The notes under the pieces were generated by a model, which was not told the origin of the DNA, did no database searches, and was given only the letters and a program-made list of their open reading frames with translations. A program made the translations under genes and the position numbers. A stretch of 64,000 nt of DNA from Polyodon spathula (taxonomy: Eukaryota > Chordata > Actinopteri > Acipenseriformes > Polyodontidae): positions 558,001-622,000 of the forward strand of contig NC_054570.1 of the NCBI RefSeq assembly GCF_017654505.1, written 5' to 3'. Shown here piece by piece: positions 10,041-20,859 of this stretch; the first letter of the stretch is position 1; every line of letters begins with the position of its first letter.

Positions 10041-13000
10041 CTGAAAAAATGTAATGTTAGAATGTAAAGAAATGTTAACAGAAAGTACGATACCATCAAT
10101 CATTATTATAATAAATAGCAAACTCAAATATCGTTCTCCTCCACTGTCTAGATGGCAGTATTTGGGTTGCTGGTTAAATTTATTAAGATCAGCAGGTACA
10201 TCCTAATCCTGCATCATCTCTAGTTAGCAGCCAGAGCATGGCTCTTTTAAAGCTGTATGGTCAGCTGCAAGATCTGTGCAGCCACCTTGCTTCAGCTGCC
10301 TGTGACATCATGCGGTTGGCCGTGACGAAACTGCACAGAACTGCACACAATCTGAGTCATCTGCATATCTGACTGGGTTACATCCTGAAGTGGATTAGGG
10401 TCTATGGTAGTCTATTAAAAACATATTTGCACTCCATCTATTAAACAGTCAAGAGTCCTAAAACTGTTGACTGTTTAAATGTCACCGAGTGACTTAGTAC
10501 TTACCTTATAAGCAATTGTCAGTAAATCCACTAATTCAGTCTTATAGAGTTCAGAGAATACTGCTTGTTTTGCCGGTCCCATACCTGCAATGACAGACAT
10601 TTTAGGTCTCTAATCTCGGTGATTATCCAAAACCTGATTGGTTATCTGGGCTTGAGGTCCTACAATGAACAGACAATCATTTTAAGTATTGCAAGTCCTC
10701 CCTATTGTAACTTACGAGCATCTAATTCAAAATGAAAACAGTGCAAGTACCATTCTGAACATTTTAAAAATAACTGAATCATTATGGTCAAAATATCTGA
10801 CAGGGAGAGTGGTGAGAAACAACGCTCAATCAATCAATAATGTTGATTATTTTCTTTTTGCTACAATTATTATTTTTTATATTAATTCCAGTCTACTTTG
10901 TCCTTGACTTACTGAAGAATACTATTAAAAAATAGGCTCTCCTGATCTCTGCATGTCAGACACACTCGGCTAAAGCCTTGTAGCCCTTAATTGAAGTCAC
11001 TTGCAGAGAGGTCTTCTGCAATGTTAACTTTCACGGCCGGTACCACTGTCTTATTAACAATAATAAGATAGCTACTGTTTATTTCAATGGAATGTTTCTA
11101 ACCTGAAAGCTGATTATATCCATCTATCAGCTTGTTGATCTGCCTCCTCATTTTTTCAAATGCCTCTATGCCAGTATAGTCCGTGACAGGTCCAATGTGT
11201 TTTTTCTTGAGAATGGCAAACTCTTTCCCGCACTTCAGTTCAGATTTTTCATAATTTATCTTCAAGAGCACCTCCCTATTGTTTTCAATTTGTACCTAAG
11301 ATAAAACCAACAGTTTAAATATATAAACGGTATACTGAAGCTATCCAAAATGGATGTCTAACTTTCACAAACTTGTTCCATGGCTACCATTAATCATGTT
11401 TAACAGTTAAAACTTCATTTGAAGGAATAGGCCATCCTTTCGTCAAAACCCAGATGTAAGCTTTTTTTATCCCAACTCCACTTTCCAAAAGCTGGAGAGG
11501 TAAGGTAAAATGTTATTATCATTGAATATCCTTAAACATTTACAATAGATGATACAACCTAAAATTGCAAGTTCCAAAAAAAAAGGTGAATTCAATCCTA
11601 TACAGTACTGATGGTATATTGTAGCTACAAGGTTGCAAGCAGAGTTATGTTTGCGTTTTACATACTTTTTTTTTCTATAATAATTTGTTAACGTACCGAA
11701 AATGCACATTTTTTATCCTGAGTTTTCTGCACGTCAATGCAAAAACTGGTGTATTTTTCATATGCCGTCATTGCACGTTGCTGGGCCTCAGAATGGGCTT
11801 CTGTCAGTTGTTTAGTTTCCATGGGTAGCTGATCGATGACTGCCTGCATGTAACTCTGAAACTCCTCCCAGGCTTCCCTGAATGCACGGTTTAGTTGGGT
11901 TTCAGTCATATCTTTGGCAGCCTCGCGTAGACACACACTTTCATTATTATTCAGTTTTCGGACATAGGACCGTGCCAGGTCTACAATCCCTTCACAGAAA
12001 AATATATTTTTGGCATTAGTGTCTGCAATCCATAAAACTGTGTACAGTAGGTTATTCACTGATGCTTGCAGGAAAAGTTTGTGCTATTGTTTAATCCAAT
12101 GCAATGGATCTAGTTTTAACTTGATCAAATTACACCTGTGTCTAAACACAAAAATAATGTCTACTTACTGATAATAGTAGTTTATATATACTGTATACAG
12201 AATAATGTATGGGTCAGAAAGAATATATTATCACACAATTATATATTTGGAGTTGGTCTTGTGGAGTAATGCACACGTGGCACAATCACAAGTGCATTAG
12301 CAGGTCCAAACCGGCAAGAGACATCTATTATTACTTTTTCCTGTTGAATGTTTCTGAGGAAAAGTTGAAAAACATAATTCTCTAGTTGATTTACCTATAA
12401 ATATCAAAACAAAATGTTTGTAACACAAATAATGTGCTGGTTTTACAAGCTACACGGAGTGTTATAACACATCAACAAACTAGTTGTTAACAGTAAATAC
12501 ATTAGTTACAGTTAATACATTGATTAAGGGACCAGTAAAATAGAGAGACATTAAAAATATGTAAATCACATTTTTTTCTCTATGTTCTTCAAGAGCAAAA
12601 CAGCATGACACCCAATGGAGACTTTTTCAAAAAATGTTTACCTCCAGGTGTGCAGTGTGTCTTTTCCTTGCTAACTGTCTTTGGAGTGGAGCGTTTATCA
12701 CGAACACGGGTAATAAACTCAGACAGAGCAGTCTGGAATTTTGTATCTAAGTCTTCAGGCTTCAATTCTTTCAGGGATCTAAAATATATTGTTAGTTAAA
12801 CATTTTTCTAATGCAAAGACCAGACCAGACATTTGGGTGCAGCATGTTTCTAGATATGAGTTTTATAAGAAAACAGATTTATTACCTAAAGAAAAACGCT
12901 CTTATGCTGGATCTGTAAGAGGATTTAAATTGAGAATTGAAATAACCCTACCTCATTGGTGCTGGTAAAAGCTGCATTTCCATATTAGAAAAAGCTGCCT

Positions 13001-14181
13001 TAATATTTTCTTTCATACATGTATCCATGGAATTCAGCACATATTGCAGAAATTCCTCTTCTCCACAATCTTCAAACTGGCAATCTCGAATCACGAAATA
13101 GAAATGGTTTGGAAGATAATCTTGGAGAGAACCACTACTGCCTTCCTGGCTCTTGTCTAGCGTTAGTATTTCTCTCACTGCCTGTAAAAGTTCACTGGGA
13201 TTGAAGTCAAGGGAAGTGGTTTTCAATGAGAGGATGGAGGATGAAATGAGAGGTAGTTCCATTGTCTGAGATATATGACTTAATGAACAGCTACTTTTTG
13301 TCTTTTGGGAACACTGGTCATAATTTATAGCTGTGCATTTTTGTTAGTGATCCTATATTTATTAAAGTCTAAACTTTTCTAATCGACAAGTCAATGTTAG
13401 ATGAGGGTGGGACATTTTTGTGGGGGAAAAGGTATTGGTTCAGGATCCACCCCCGGAGCCAGTGCCTTTAAGAACTGAAGGGGGGTCAATTAAGGGTGTG
13501 ACTATAAAAAGGGAAGCAGCCAGCAGTGAAAGGGAGGAGGTTGGGCCAGGAAGCAAGACGCAAGATGCAAGAAGCAGCAAGAGACCAGAGAAGCATGGAA
13601 GAGCAGAGGTGTAAAGTAATTTTATGCGCTGCACAGTCTTTTTATGTTTTACAGCTCCTCCGTTTGTGTGCCTCTGATGACCAGGGGGGAGATGACAGCC
13701 CTCAGGAGAGCTGCAGGGGATGTAGGAGCGGTGTGTTGCACCTCAAGGCTGGGCTATAAGCCCCATAAAATGTAAATGCTCATGTTCACTGGAAAAGCAT
13801 ATTTGTGTTTGACTGGGGCTGTAGCCAAAATGAGGTGCAATGATTTATGAAAGCTGACCATGTATGGAACCTGCAGCAAGGGCCATGCTTTTCGTCTCTG
13901 TTCCAGAGGGAGCAGGACCAGCCAAGGACAGCGGTGACAACAGGAAGTAGAGCCATTTGGAAGTGGATAAGTGGACCAGTGGAGTAAAAGCAAGCCAGCC
14001 AGGAGACAGAGCTGGGAAAAGGACTCAGGGTGGGTGGAGCCTTTCACACCATTCAATAAGAGCCAACATAAGTTGCGTAACACCATGGCAGAGCACAATA
14101 GCTTTTGTAGGGAATTGCTGCAGTGAGGAGCATTTTCAAAATTGAGGAGAAAATTGTAGGTAAAATAATTGGTCATTCTAA

Positions 14182-14250
<69 letters not shown>

Positions 14251-15889
14251 TAGAACTGCTAGGCAGTTTCACGGCTTCCAAGGTCAGTACCAGTTTGAAA
14301 TTTTGGCAAGCTGTAGCATTGCAGCACAAGTGTCAGCAACAGATTAGTTTTATGGAGCAGTTTCCATTCAAAATACTGCATTAGTTCATTATCTCATGAT
14401 GCTTTATAACTTTAAACACCACTATGAAAGGTGCTATATAAAGATTATTATTACTACTATTATTTAACCTTAAGAGGTCAAAGGTCATGATCAAGGCATT
14501 TTTTGAAGACAGCATATATGGGTTCCTATCTGTGTTCTACAGTAACCATTAACCTATATGCACTCTGTAAAGAGTTACAATGTAGTTTTACAATTTAACT
14601 TAAGGAAAGGTCAAAGGTTGCAGGCAAGGTCATTTTTGGATAGAGCACATACGGTTTCCTATATGTGTTCCATAGTAACCACTAACCTATCTGCACTTTG
14701 TAGGAGTTGCAAGCTAGTTTTACATTTGACAATTTGACAAAGACGTTAAAAGGTTTTTAAAGAAATGCGTCAGGTGGCCGTATTGATTTATGCACAAAAC
14801 ACCATTTTTTAAAAAGTCAATTGTGTTGACACAGGGATGATGCGTGTTAACTTTAGAGTTCATCAAATAAACCATTTTTCAACTGAAGTGGTTTTAAATT
14901 TAAGAAGAAAATGTAGGTTTGGTGGCCATCTTGTTTTACGAAAGAACATAATTTTTGCCTTATTTGAATTCCATTGTCTGCAGGATGATGCCTACCAAGT
15001 TAAGAGTTATTTGGTTAAACGGTTTTCAAACAGAAGCAGTTTGATGTTTGGGGCACGTTTTGGCAAATTTGATGGCAGCTATTTTGATACTAAAATTTAT
15101 TGCAGCAACTTCTACTTCGCTAACTTGAAGCGGGCTTGGTTGCTGATAACATGTGTGAATTTTCAGATCAATCAGTTCAATGTTTTCCAAGAAGATTGTA
15201 AAAGGTTTTTCAAAAAAAATGCATCAAGCCGCCATTTTGGTGGACGCAGGAATACAGTTTTTTTAGTTTGCATCTGAACTGTAATCTACACGAGATGATA
15301 CTAGCCAAGTTTCATGCTGATTGGTTACATCACATGCGAACAGGAGCAATATAAAGTTTTGGGAGGAAAAACAACAATAATTAATAATAAAACAATATAT
15401 AAACTTACAACAATGGGCTTCCCAAGCCAGCTTGGAAGCCTAAAATTCTACACCAAGGATTGGAATCAATAGATAAGGATACATGATGTCTGTCGTGTCA
15501 CTTTTGTTTAAGGATTTCATTGTATTGTAGATCAGACTGCTGGAGAGAAGCGAAGTCAGTAAAAATATCTGTTTATCTTGAAGGACTCCACCTTTAAAGT
15601 CATCTGCTCCCTCAGTGTCCAGCAGCAGGAGATTGGTGTCTGGACGGGAAGGATGAGGTCTTGCCCACACCCAGATCCCTTTGGTACATGCTTTATAGTC
15701 GTGTTCAACCTTAAATCCATTCCCATCCCCAAAGAAGCGAGACAAGAGGTACGACTTTCCAGTTCTGCTCTTACCAACAATAGATATTACCTCAGCCACA
15801 CCCATCAGTGTTGATAGGTACTTTGCAACTTCTTCATTGATGACAAGTCTGTCGCTTGTGAATTTGACAAGCTGCTGTGGGGCATCCAT
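9150..15889 (-). CDS. GBP-APOL fusion protein
   Basis: Seven coding exons join in phase: 15889-15452, 13265-12952, 12778-12642, 11989-11697, 11295-11103, 10584-10505, 10040-9150. They total 2346 nt, 781 residues plus stop. Residues 1-485 match guanylate-binding proteins, dynamin-like interferon-induced GTPases. Visible are the P-loop G39-S46 with R42 in the arginine-finger position, switch-I T69, DTEG at 91-94 and the RD of the G4 motif at 206-207, followed by helical-domain exons. Residues 486-781 form an apolipoprotein L domain with hydrophobic, glycine-rich segments (about 525-576 and 640-679). The APOL exon replaces the last GBP helices and any CaaX end. GBPs coat pathogens or vacuoles and APOL proteins insert in membranes, so an interferon-induced membrane-attack protein is inferred. 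The exon 1 promoter is at 19851-19890. Least certain is the donor of the first coding exon. Confidence 0.85.
9198..9345. repeat. Tandem duplication in the APOL C-terminus
   Basis: Two units of about 75 bp, nearly identical, duplicating a peptide that starts NTKKSYDETSLMIQTTQ. The duplication is in frame and specific to copy 1; copy 2 has a different short tail. Confidence 0.85.
10505..10584 (-). CDS. GBP-APOL coding exon 6: last GBP helix
   Basis: 80-nt exon with strong sites (CATTGCAG and AAG|GTAAGT). It encodes about 26 residues (GMGPAKQAVFSELYKTELVD) corresponding to the GBP helix before the alpha12/13 hairpin; the next exon switches to APOL. Intact counterpart at 25300-25379. Confidence 0.8.
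11103..11295 (-). CDS. GBP-APOL coding exon 5: helical domain
   Basis: 193 nt between ATCTTAG and TCAG|GTTAG. It contains KSELKCGKEFAILKKKHIGP and MRRQINKLIDGYNQL, resembling the middle helices of GBPs. The copy 2 equivalent at 25921-26113 has identical length and phase. Confidence 0.8.
11697..11989 (-). CDS. GBP-APOL coding exon 4: helical domain start
   Basis: 293 nt, donor TCG|GTACGT. GIVDLARSYVRKLNNNES matches the first helix of the GBP C-terminal domain. It continues with alpha-helical, Glu/Gln-rich sequence. In duplication copy 2 only the last 70 bp of this exon survive. Confidence 0.8.
12642..12778 (-). CDS. GBP-APOL coding exon 3: end of GTPase domain
   Basis: 137 nt between acceptor TTTTAG and donor GGAG|GTAAAC. 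The peptide LKELKPEDLDTKFQTALSEF aligns with the linker following the GBP GTPase core. Phases 2 in and 1 out fit both neighbours. Confidence 0.8.
12952..13265 (-). CDS. GBP-APOL coding exon 2: G4 region
   Basis: Acceptor CTCAG before 13265 and donor GAG|GTAGGG at 12952; 314 nt, entering in phase 0 and leaving two bases. Contains FYFVIRDCQFED, matching the GBP G4 segment, where the Arg-Asp pair gives guanine specificity. About 80 residues between G3 and G4 are poorly conserved, as usual for the family. Confidence 0.8.
14185..14252. repeat. (TAA)n microsatellite
   Basis: Perfect trinucleotide run of more than 20 units. Confidence 0.95.
14465..14735. repeat. Two ~136-bp tandem repeats with AGGTCA pair
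   Basis: Unit 1 (14465-14600) and unit 2 (14600-14735) share GGTCAAAGGT, CAAGGCATTTTT/CAAGGTCATTTTT, TTCCTAT.TGTGTTC, AGTAACCA.TAACCTAT and TGCACT.TGTA. Both begin with an AGGTCA-type half site pair. Confidence 0.75.
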
Positions 15890-15905
15890 TTTTTCCTGGT
15901 TTCTG
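15452..15905 (-). CDS. GBP-APOL coding exon 1: GTPase G1-G3
   Basis: Acceptor TTTTAG lies just before 15905; 16 nt later is the ATG at 15889 (AAAAAATGG). It encodes residues 1-146: VGKSRTGKS P-loop, the GIWVWARPHP segment typical of GBP switch I, LLLLDTEGADD for G3, and LLSSSLIYNT. The donor GGT|GTAGAA at 15452 is weak, but it is the choice that keeps phase 0 and family length; the open frame stops 3 codons later. Confidence 0.8.
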
Positions 15906-16894
15906 CTAAAACAAGTAATACAGAATTAAGTTGAATACATTTTCTCTTCACTGTCTATAGTGAGGCATATTTATGAATTGTGTTTTATGTCTAGGGCTGG
16001 GATATTCAATTATTTTATGCAAAGATCCAAAATTCTGAATTTCAACAAGGTAAAGGTCCAGAGCACATTGTAACTCTGACTCATATCCCCATACCCACCC
16101 ACAAACACATAACTACACAAATATCATTATTACACATGTTGTTGGTTTTAAAGTGTGTCACTTGGTTTAAGGAGTTTTTTTGCTTTTTAGTAATCTTTTT
16201 CAAGTTATTTCTCTGCCAAAACTATTGAATTGTAGCCTTCTGTATTCTTATAAGTTTCTGGTTCGCAGAGCCAAACTGCGTTTCAACCAGGGGTGAAATT
16301 CTGCTGGTGCTCACTGGAACTCTGCACCTGGATTTACTTCATCTGCTTTTCATCCGACGCAGATGCATTCCATCCACTCGCACAGTCCACTAGCGCACAA
16401 TTTCTCAAATGCGCTTTCATTCAGCACAGTTCATGCTGCTTGCGTTCTGTTGCCTCATACTGATTCTGTTTGTTAGCTGTTATTGGCCACCATTAACGTC
16501 AGTATAATCACTACATGTTGATTGGCCGAGCTTTCATTCTGATCAGATTTCATTTTGGCATGAATCACAAATCTCTGCCTATTTCGCTTTCTGTCAGTGC
16601 TCATTCGTTGATCAACGAGAGAAAGACTTTAGCAGTGCAACGTGAAAACAACGATGTAGAGTAATTATCATTATTATGATGGAATCTTTTTTTTTCTTCA
16701 ATGCGGTGGAAAAACTATCTGAAATGTTATAAACAAACATTGCTGCACATTAATTTGAAGGTAAAAATCCATGTCATTTTTCGCCGTAAATTACACAGCT
16801 GATAAATATTCAAAATAATTATCACAACGCGTTTTGCCACATAAGAAAATTTCTCACAAATTCTGACAAAATGGGATGTGATGTGTGGGACAGT

Positions 16895-16896
<2 letters not shown>

Positions 16897-16972
<76 letters not shown>
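16897..16972. repeat. (TA)n microsatellite
   Basis: Long pure TA run of about 38 units inside intron 1. Confidence 0.95.
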
Positions 16973-16974
<2 letters not shown>

Positions 16975-17786
16975 GATCAACAAACAGCTGCTTCAGATTT
17001 GGTAAGCGACTCAGAATCGGGATACAGATATAGGTGTGCTTCACGCTTTTCAAACACTGGCCCAACTTGCAGGGTAAACGTTAAGCAAAGCGACCAATGT
17101 TTTGTTTTGATGTGATCCTAGTATTTTCTGTTATGTGGACTGTAATAAACGAAAAAAAAAAACTAAACGGTGAAGTGTTTCTTCTTTGTACAATGCCCCC
17201 TTCGGAGAATACTATGGTGATTAAAATGGCCAAGTCAAGTACACCTTTAGTATTAATAGTGCCTCTTAAATAAATTTGAGGGGTATTTCAGCCCCTATTG
17301 TGCATTGTTTGACACCATTCTTTTTCATATCAGTTTTGTTTATACTATTTTTTATAACACAATCCCTGTTTTAGGGTATCTTGGAACAAAACCCTCTACA
17401 GCAGTTGTTGCATAGTGTAATATTCCTTAATGCTTCTCATTTAAGGTTTAACTTAAGTGTTATACAGTACATGACAGTGAGGCATGCAGAGCATACAAAC
17501 CTTTCAGTATTTTCAGCTTTCTTGTTTCTGGTAAATTGGTTATAATTGATCAGTTGCTTAAGGCTTATTTTGTGTTTATAAATGCAACTTGTACTAATAT
17601 CTATACATTTAAAAAGTATTCATTCATTGGCATTCAAACCGATATTTGCATTTACCGATAATATTTTTTTTTTTCACCTTGAAAAATATATTTAACAAAA
17701 ATGGGCTTTGTAATACCGGTACTCATTTATCTTTCTTTGTCTGTGAAGCTCGGTTTCTAAATTTAACTTAATTGTTTATTTACATA

Positions 17787-17838
17787 TTATTATTATTATT
17801 ATTGTTATTATTATTATTGTTATTGTTATTATTATTAG
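17787..17838. repeat. (ATT)n/(GTT) microsatellite
   Basis: Interrupted TTA repeat with GTT variants. Confidence 0.85.
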
Positions 17839-18861
17839 CCCTAGAGATGCAAAACCGAGACAGCAGCCAACGCACGCAATGTCACTTCATTTTAGCTTCT
17901 AATACTGTTGTACACTGTGCGTGCCATTTACTATCACAGTGACACCTACTGTGCCCTCACGTACCACACTCTCACAAAAACTATGTTGTCTCAAGTTCAC
18001 AGCATTTCCAACGTGAATGCAAGTAAAAACACAGATTGGCATATAACTGGCGATACAAAATGTTCTAGCTGCCCGGATTCGGACCGCGGTCAGCCTATTG
18101 ACGACCCCTGCTCTAGGGTTTCATTGGTTCACCGCAGATACACATACTTAAAGTAAAAATTTTCAAAGTTCTTCAAGTGGGATCAAAGGTTCTTAAGTGG
18201 TTCTGAAAATATTTTTACGTAATTAGTGAGATATGGATCAATTTAGTAAAACACCGTGGCTTCCCCTAAATGCTTGATATTGCCGGTTAAACAGACAAAT
18301 GAGTTACATTTAAAAAAAAAAAAAAAGAAAAGTCGATACAAACAATACTTTTAGAAACATCTTAAACGTCAAATATCATTAAAAGCATTTAAACAATATT
18401 ATTATCCTAGCTTATGCACCGTGAATTGAATAAATCGTACAGTTACCTACCTTTGTGACTTGGAAGGTTGTGCAAGTGTCTCTTTTTTAAAGAAATAAAG
18501 CAGTCTTATGAAGAATAATAATCTTTCACATGTTGCTTTATTATACTCGGTCAAACGGCGAAATTAGTCGATCGAAAACATGCAAATAAGAATGAATCAA
18601 ATAAATAAACACATGTTGACATTTCAGACACATATCTTCACCCTTTTTCACTGTTAAAGAACCATATACTTTTTAACCCATCCTCAACACAACTGATTTA
18701 GGAGAAAAAGTAAGCCTTTCATTTTTGGTTCTTTCCGTCCCCTTCCAATGAAATTAAAAAGTGCCAGGTGGGAGCCGTCCCAACCCATAACACACCACAA
18801 ACAGCAATTGAAAACGAAGTTAATTTTTTAATTATAATCGATATTTGCGCAACACACGAAT

Positions 18862-19215
18862 ATTTCACCCAATGAAAGATGTTATGCTAAGGGGTCATTT
18901 AAACCATGTCTCGTTGATTTGCGAGTTAGCAATCTCTGCTTCTGAACACGGAAAATAAGAATACATATTCACTTTACATTGTACACTAGGTTCCGTTATA
19001 TAATGGTACATAGCTCCTAAATTTAAAAAAAAAAAAAAAAAAAATCGCAAATAACTGTTATTCCACCCAGTGAAAGATATTATGCTCAGGAACAATTTAA
19101 GCCATGTCTCGTTGATTTGCAAGTTAGAAATCTCTAGTTATGAACACAGAAACTATGCATTCATATTCCCTTTACAGTGTGCATATAGGCTATGGCACAT
19201 TATGGTTCATAGCTC
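18862..19215. repeat. Two ~195-bp-spaced repeats in intron 1
   Basis: Unit 1 starts TTTCACCCAATGAAAGATGT near 18866 and unit 2 starts near 19066. Both contain AAGCCATGTCTCGTTGATTTG-like sequence, then GCATTCATATTC/ATACATATTCAC and TCATAGCTCCTA. Further copies lie at 31505-31800 (direct) and 32205-32375 (inverted). Confidence 0.8.
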
Positions 19216-19793
19216 CTACATAAGAACTCGCAAAAGAATGCTATTTCACGCGTACATGTTGCATTGTTATCAGTCTCGTATATATATAGACAGTATATAC
19301 ACATACTTTTGGTATCGCTTCCCCCGATTAAAGAATTGCAGCTGCCAGGGCGTTCCTCCTGTGGTTTATAATGTTAAATTGTGATAAAACTTGCAAGTAT
19401 CAGGTTAGAGAAACAGAACAGCGAAATAATGTGTAGCATCAAATAACAAAACACGACTAGGGTACTATATGTTTTTAATTTTTATACAAAACAAAAATGA
19501 GGATAAGAACAAGAACATCAAGGAAAACGAATTATTTGAAGCACTTGCTTTATTGTTTTCTTTTATTTAACGTGGTTAAAATGGGCAGTTGAAGTAATGG
19601 ATATTTAAATAACTAGGTGTTGTTATTCACATTTTAAAAACAAACCTTAAAGTAAGAGGTATTGATTGGTAAAAGAAATGCTACTTCTAACATTAAGCTA
19701 AATAGTTCTTGAAACCTACAGAGAAATAACAGTTATCGTTTACAAACAAACAAACAAATAAACTAACAAAAATAGAAGGTTTAAATCATGTAC

Positions 19794-19832
19794 CTGCTGG
19801 TGGAGGGAGATTCTGTATTCAGTTTTGAAACT
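19794..19832 (-). other. Putative non-coding exon 1 of GBP-APOL
   Basis: Predicted from the TATA box about 25-30 bp upstream and the donor CAGCAG|GTACAT at 19794. It would splice to the acceptor before 15905. Its counterpart in copy 2 has the same donor at 32808. The transcription start is inferred. Confidence 0.55.
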
Positions 19833-19850
19833 CTAGAGTTGCCACCACCC

Positions 19851-19887
19851 AATATTTATACTAGAACAAGAAAAAGAAAGTGAAAAC
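19851..19887 (-). promoter_or_regulatory. TATA box and ISRE/IRF element of GBP-APOL
   Basis: The minus strand carries TATAAATATT at 19860-19851. About 16 bp upstream lies an interferon-stimulated response element, read on the plus strand as GAAAGTGAAAAC at 19876-19887 (consensus GAAANNGAAA). Both are retained exactly in copy 2 (33433-33469). This arrangement fits interferon induction, as for mammalian GBP and APOL genes. Confidence 0.7.
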
Positions 19888-20001
19888 GCACCAATGTCAC
19901 TATCACAAAGAGATAGAAAAACTGATGTGCTGTGTTTATTCAATAAATTTGGCACGCTACCAATACCCTTGACGAAGGTCAGCTGTAGAGTAGTGAAGTG
20001 A

Positions 20002-20004
<3 letters not shown>

Positions 20005-20073
<69 letters not shown>
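20005..20073. repeat. (TA)n microsatellite
   Basis: Pure TA run. Confidence 0.95.
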
Positions 20074-20074
<1 letters not shown>

Positions 20075-20859
20075 TATTATCAGCAACTGACAGATAAAGG
20101 TCCTGATCGTTGTCTGTACTTTTAGTCGTCCTGGATTTTGTTGGCTATTGTGACACCAGCATAGAATAAAATACAGTGCATAATATGTATAAGATAAACA
20201 AAAACGTTATTGCTATATCTTGATCTATATAAAACAACACTAATTTATATTGTGTGCGTGACGGGGCAACCCCCTGTATTTTGGGTTATTTTGTATAGCG
20301 TGGGTTGTGTAACACGGGTGATTTAAATTGTATGTTGTTATGTGGGCACGGGGGAGTCACAAGTAGTTGTTTGTGTTCCGTGTGTGTTTATACTGTGTTT
20401 ATTATTTCAGGACAGAGTGAGTGTTTTGTTGCAAGTGTTGAAATACAATTGATTTGTGAACAGCAATGCAGTGGTGTCGACAGCTCCGGGAACCTGTTAG
20501 CCGTCTAGTAATGACAAACGTGTACAATTATACTGGCAAACAAACAAACACGAAACACTCATGGTAACTGTACGGACCTTCAGCGGTTCTCTCGCAACCG
20601 TAACAAAGGAGCACTGTGCTCGCCCACATTCCCTTTTGAACCTTCAGCAATGCCCCCTTGGTTAGCGAGTGCAATCGCTTTTCCTCCAGTCCGCAATTGT
20701 CAAATCGCTGCCCATCTGCGGCGATGACTTGGTGTACTGTGGCACTGCCCCCATTCTAGATGGCCGATTTCTATCTTTCCCTGGAATTAATTGCCAGACC
20801 ATCCAGTCCAATTAACACTGTTCCCTTTACACAGCGCCCTCACAGTTCGGGAGGGAGAT
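20074..20859. other. Upstream flank of GBP-APOL copy 1
   Basis: No gene recognised. Parts (20160-20323) match 33745-33930 and the start matches 42890-42930, the flank of the ETS gene, so it belongs to the triplicated segment. Confidence 0.5.

Larger units (their letters stand above)
13266..15451 (-). other. Intron between GBP-APOL exons 2 and 1, repeat-rich
   Basis: About 2.2 kb intron. It includes a (TAA)n tract at 14185-14252 and, from about 14260 to 15400, a low-copy-looking repeat with an internal duplication (14465-14735) and phrases seen in dispersed fish repeats (CCAAGTTTCATGCTGATTGG near 15305). Open frames here are incidental. Confidence 0.6.
15992..18116. mobile_element. Possible non-autonomous hAT-like element
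   Basis: Starts CTAGGGCTGGGATATTCAAT and ends GACGACCCCTGCTCTAG; the ends are imperfect inverted repeats of the CAGGGGT type seen in hAT elements. No transposase frame and no clear 8-bp target duplication, so the outer borders are tentative. It sits in intron 1 of the GBP-APOL gene and has no counterpart in copy 2. It contains the TA run at 16897-16972. Confidence 0.4.

Noticed and set aside
12260..12410. Possible extra GBP-APOL exon (conserved QLENYVFQLFLRN frame)
   Set aside because: No donor keeps the phase between exons 3 and 4, and the flanking exons already join in frame with family-like length. The conservation in copy 2 (26575-26640) is part of the duplicated intron.
18451..18500. 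Extra 5' exon of GBP-APOL with donor AAAG|GTAGGT
   Set aside because: A single good donor motif without acceptor, coding content or conservation in copy 2.
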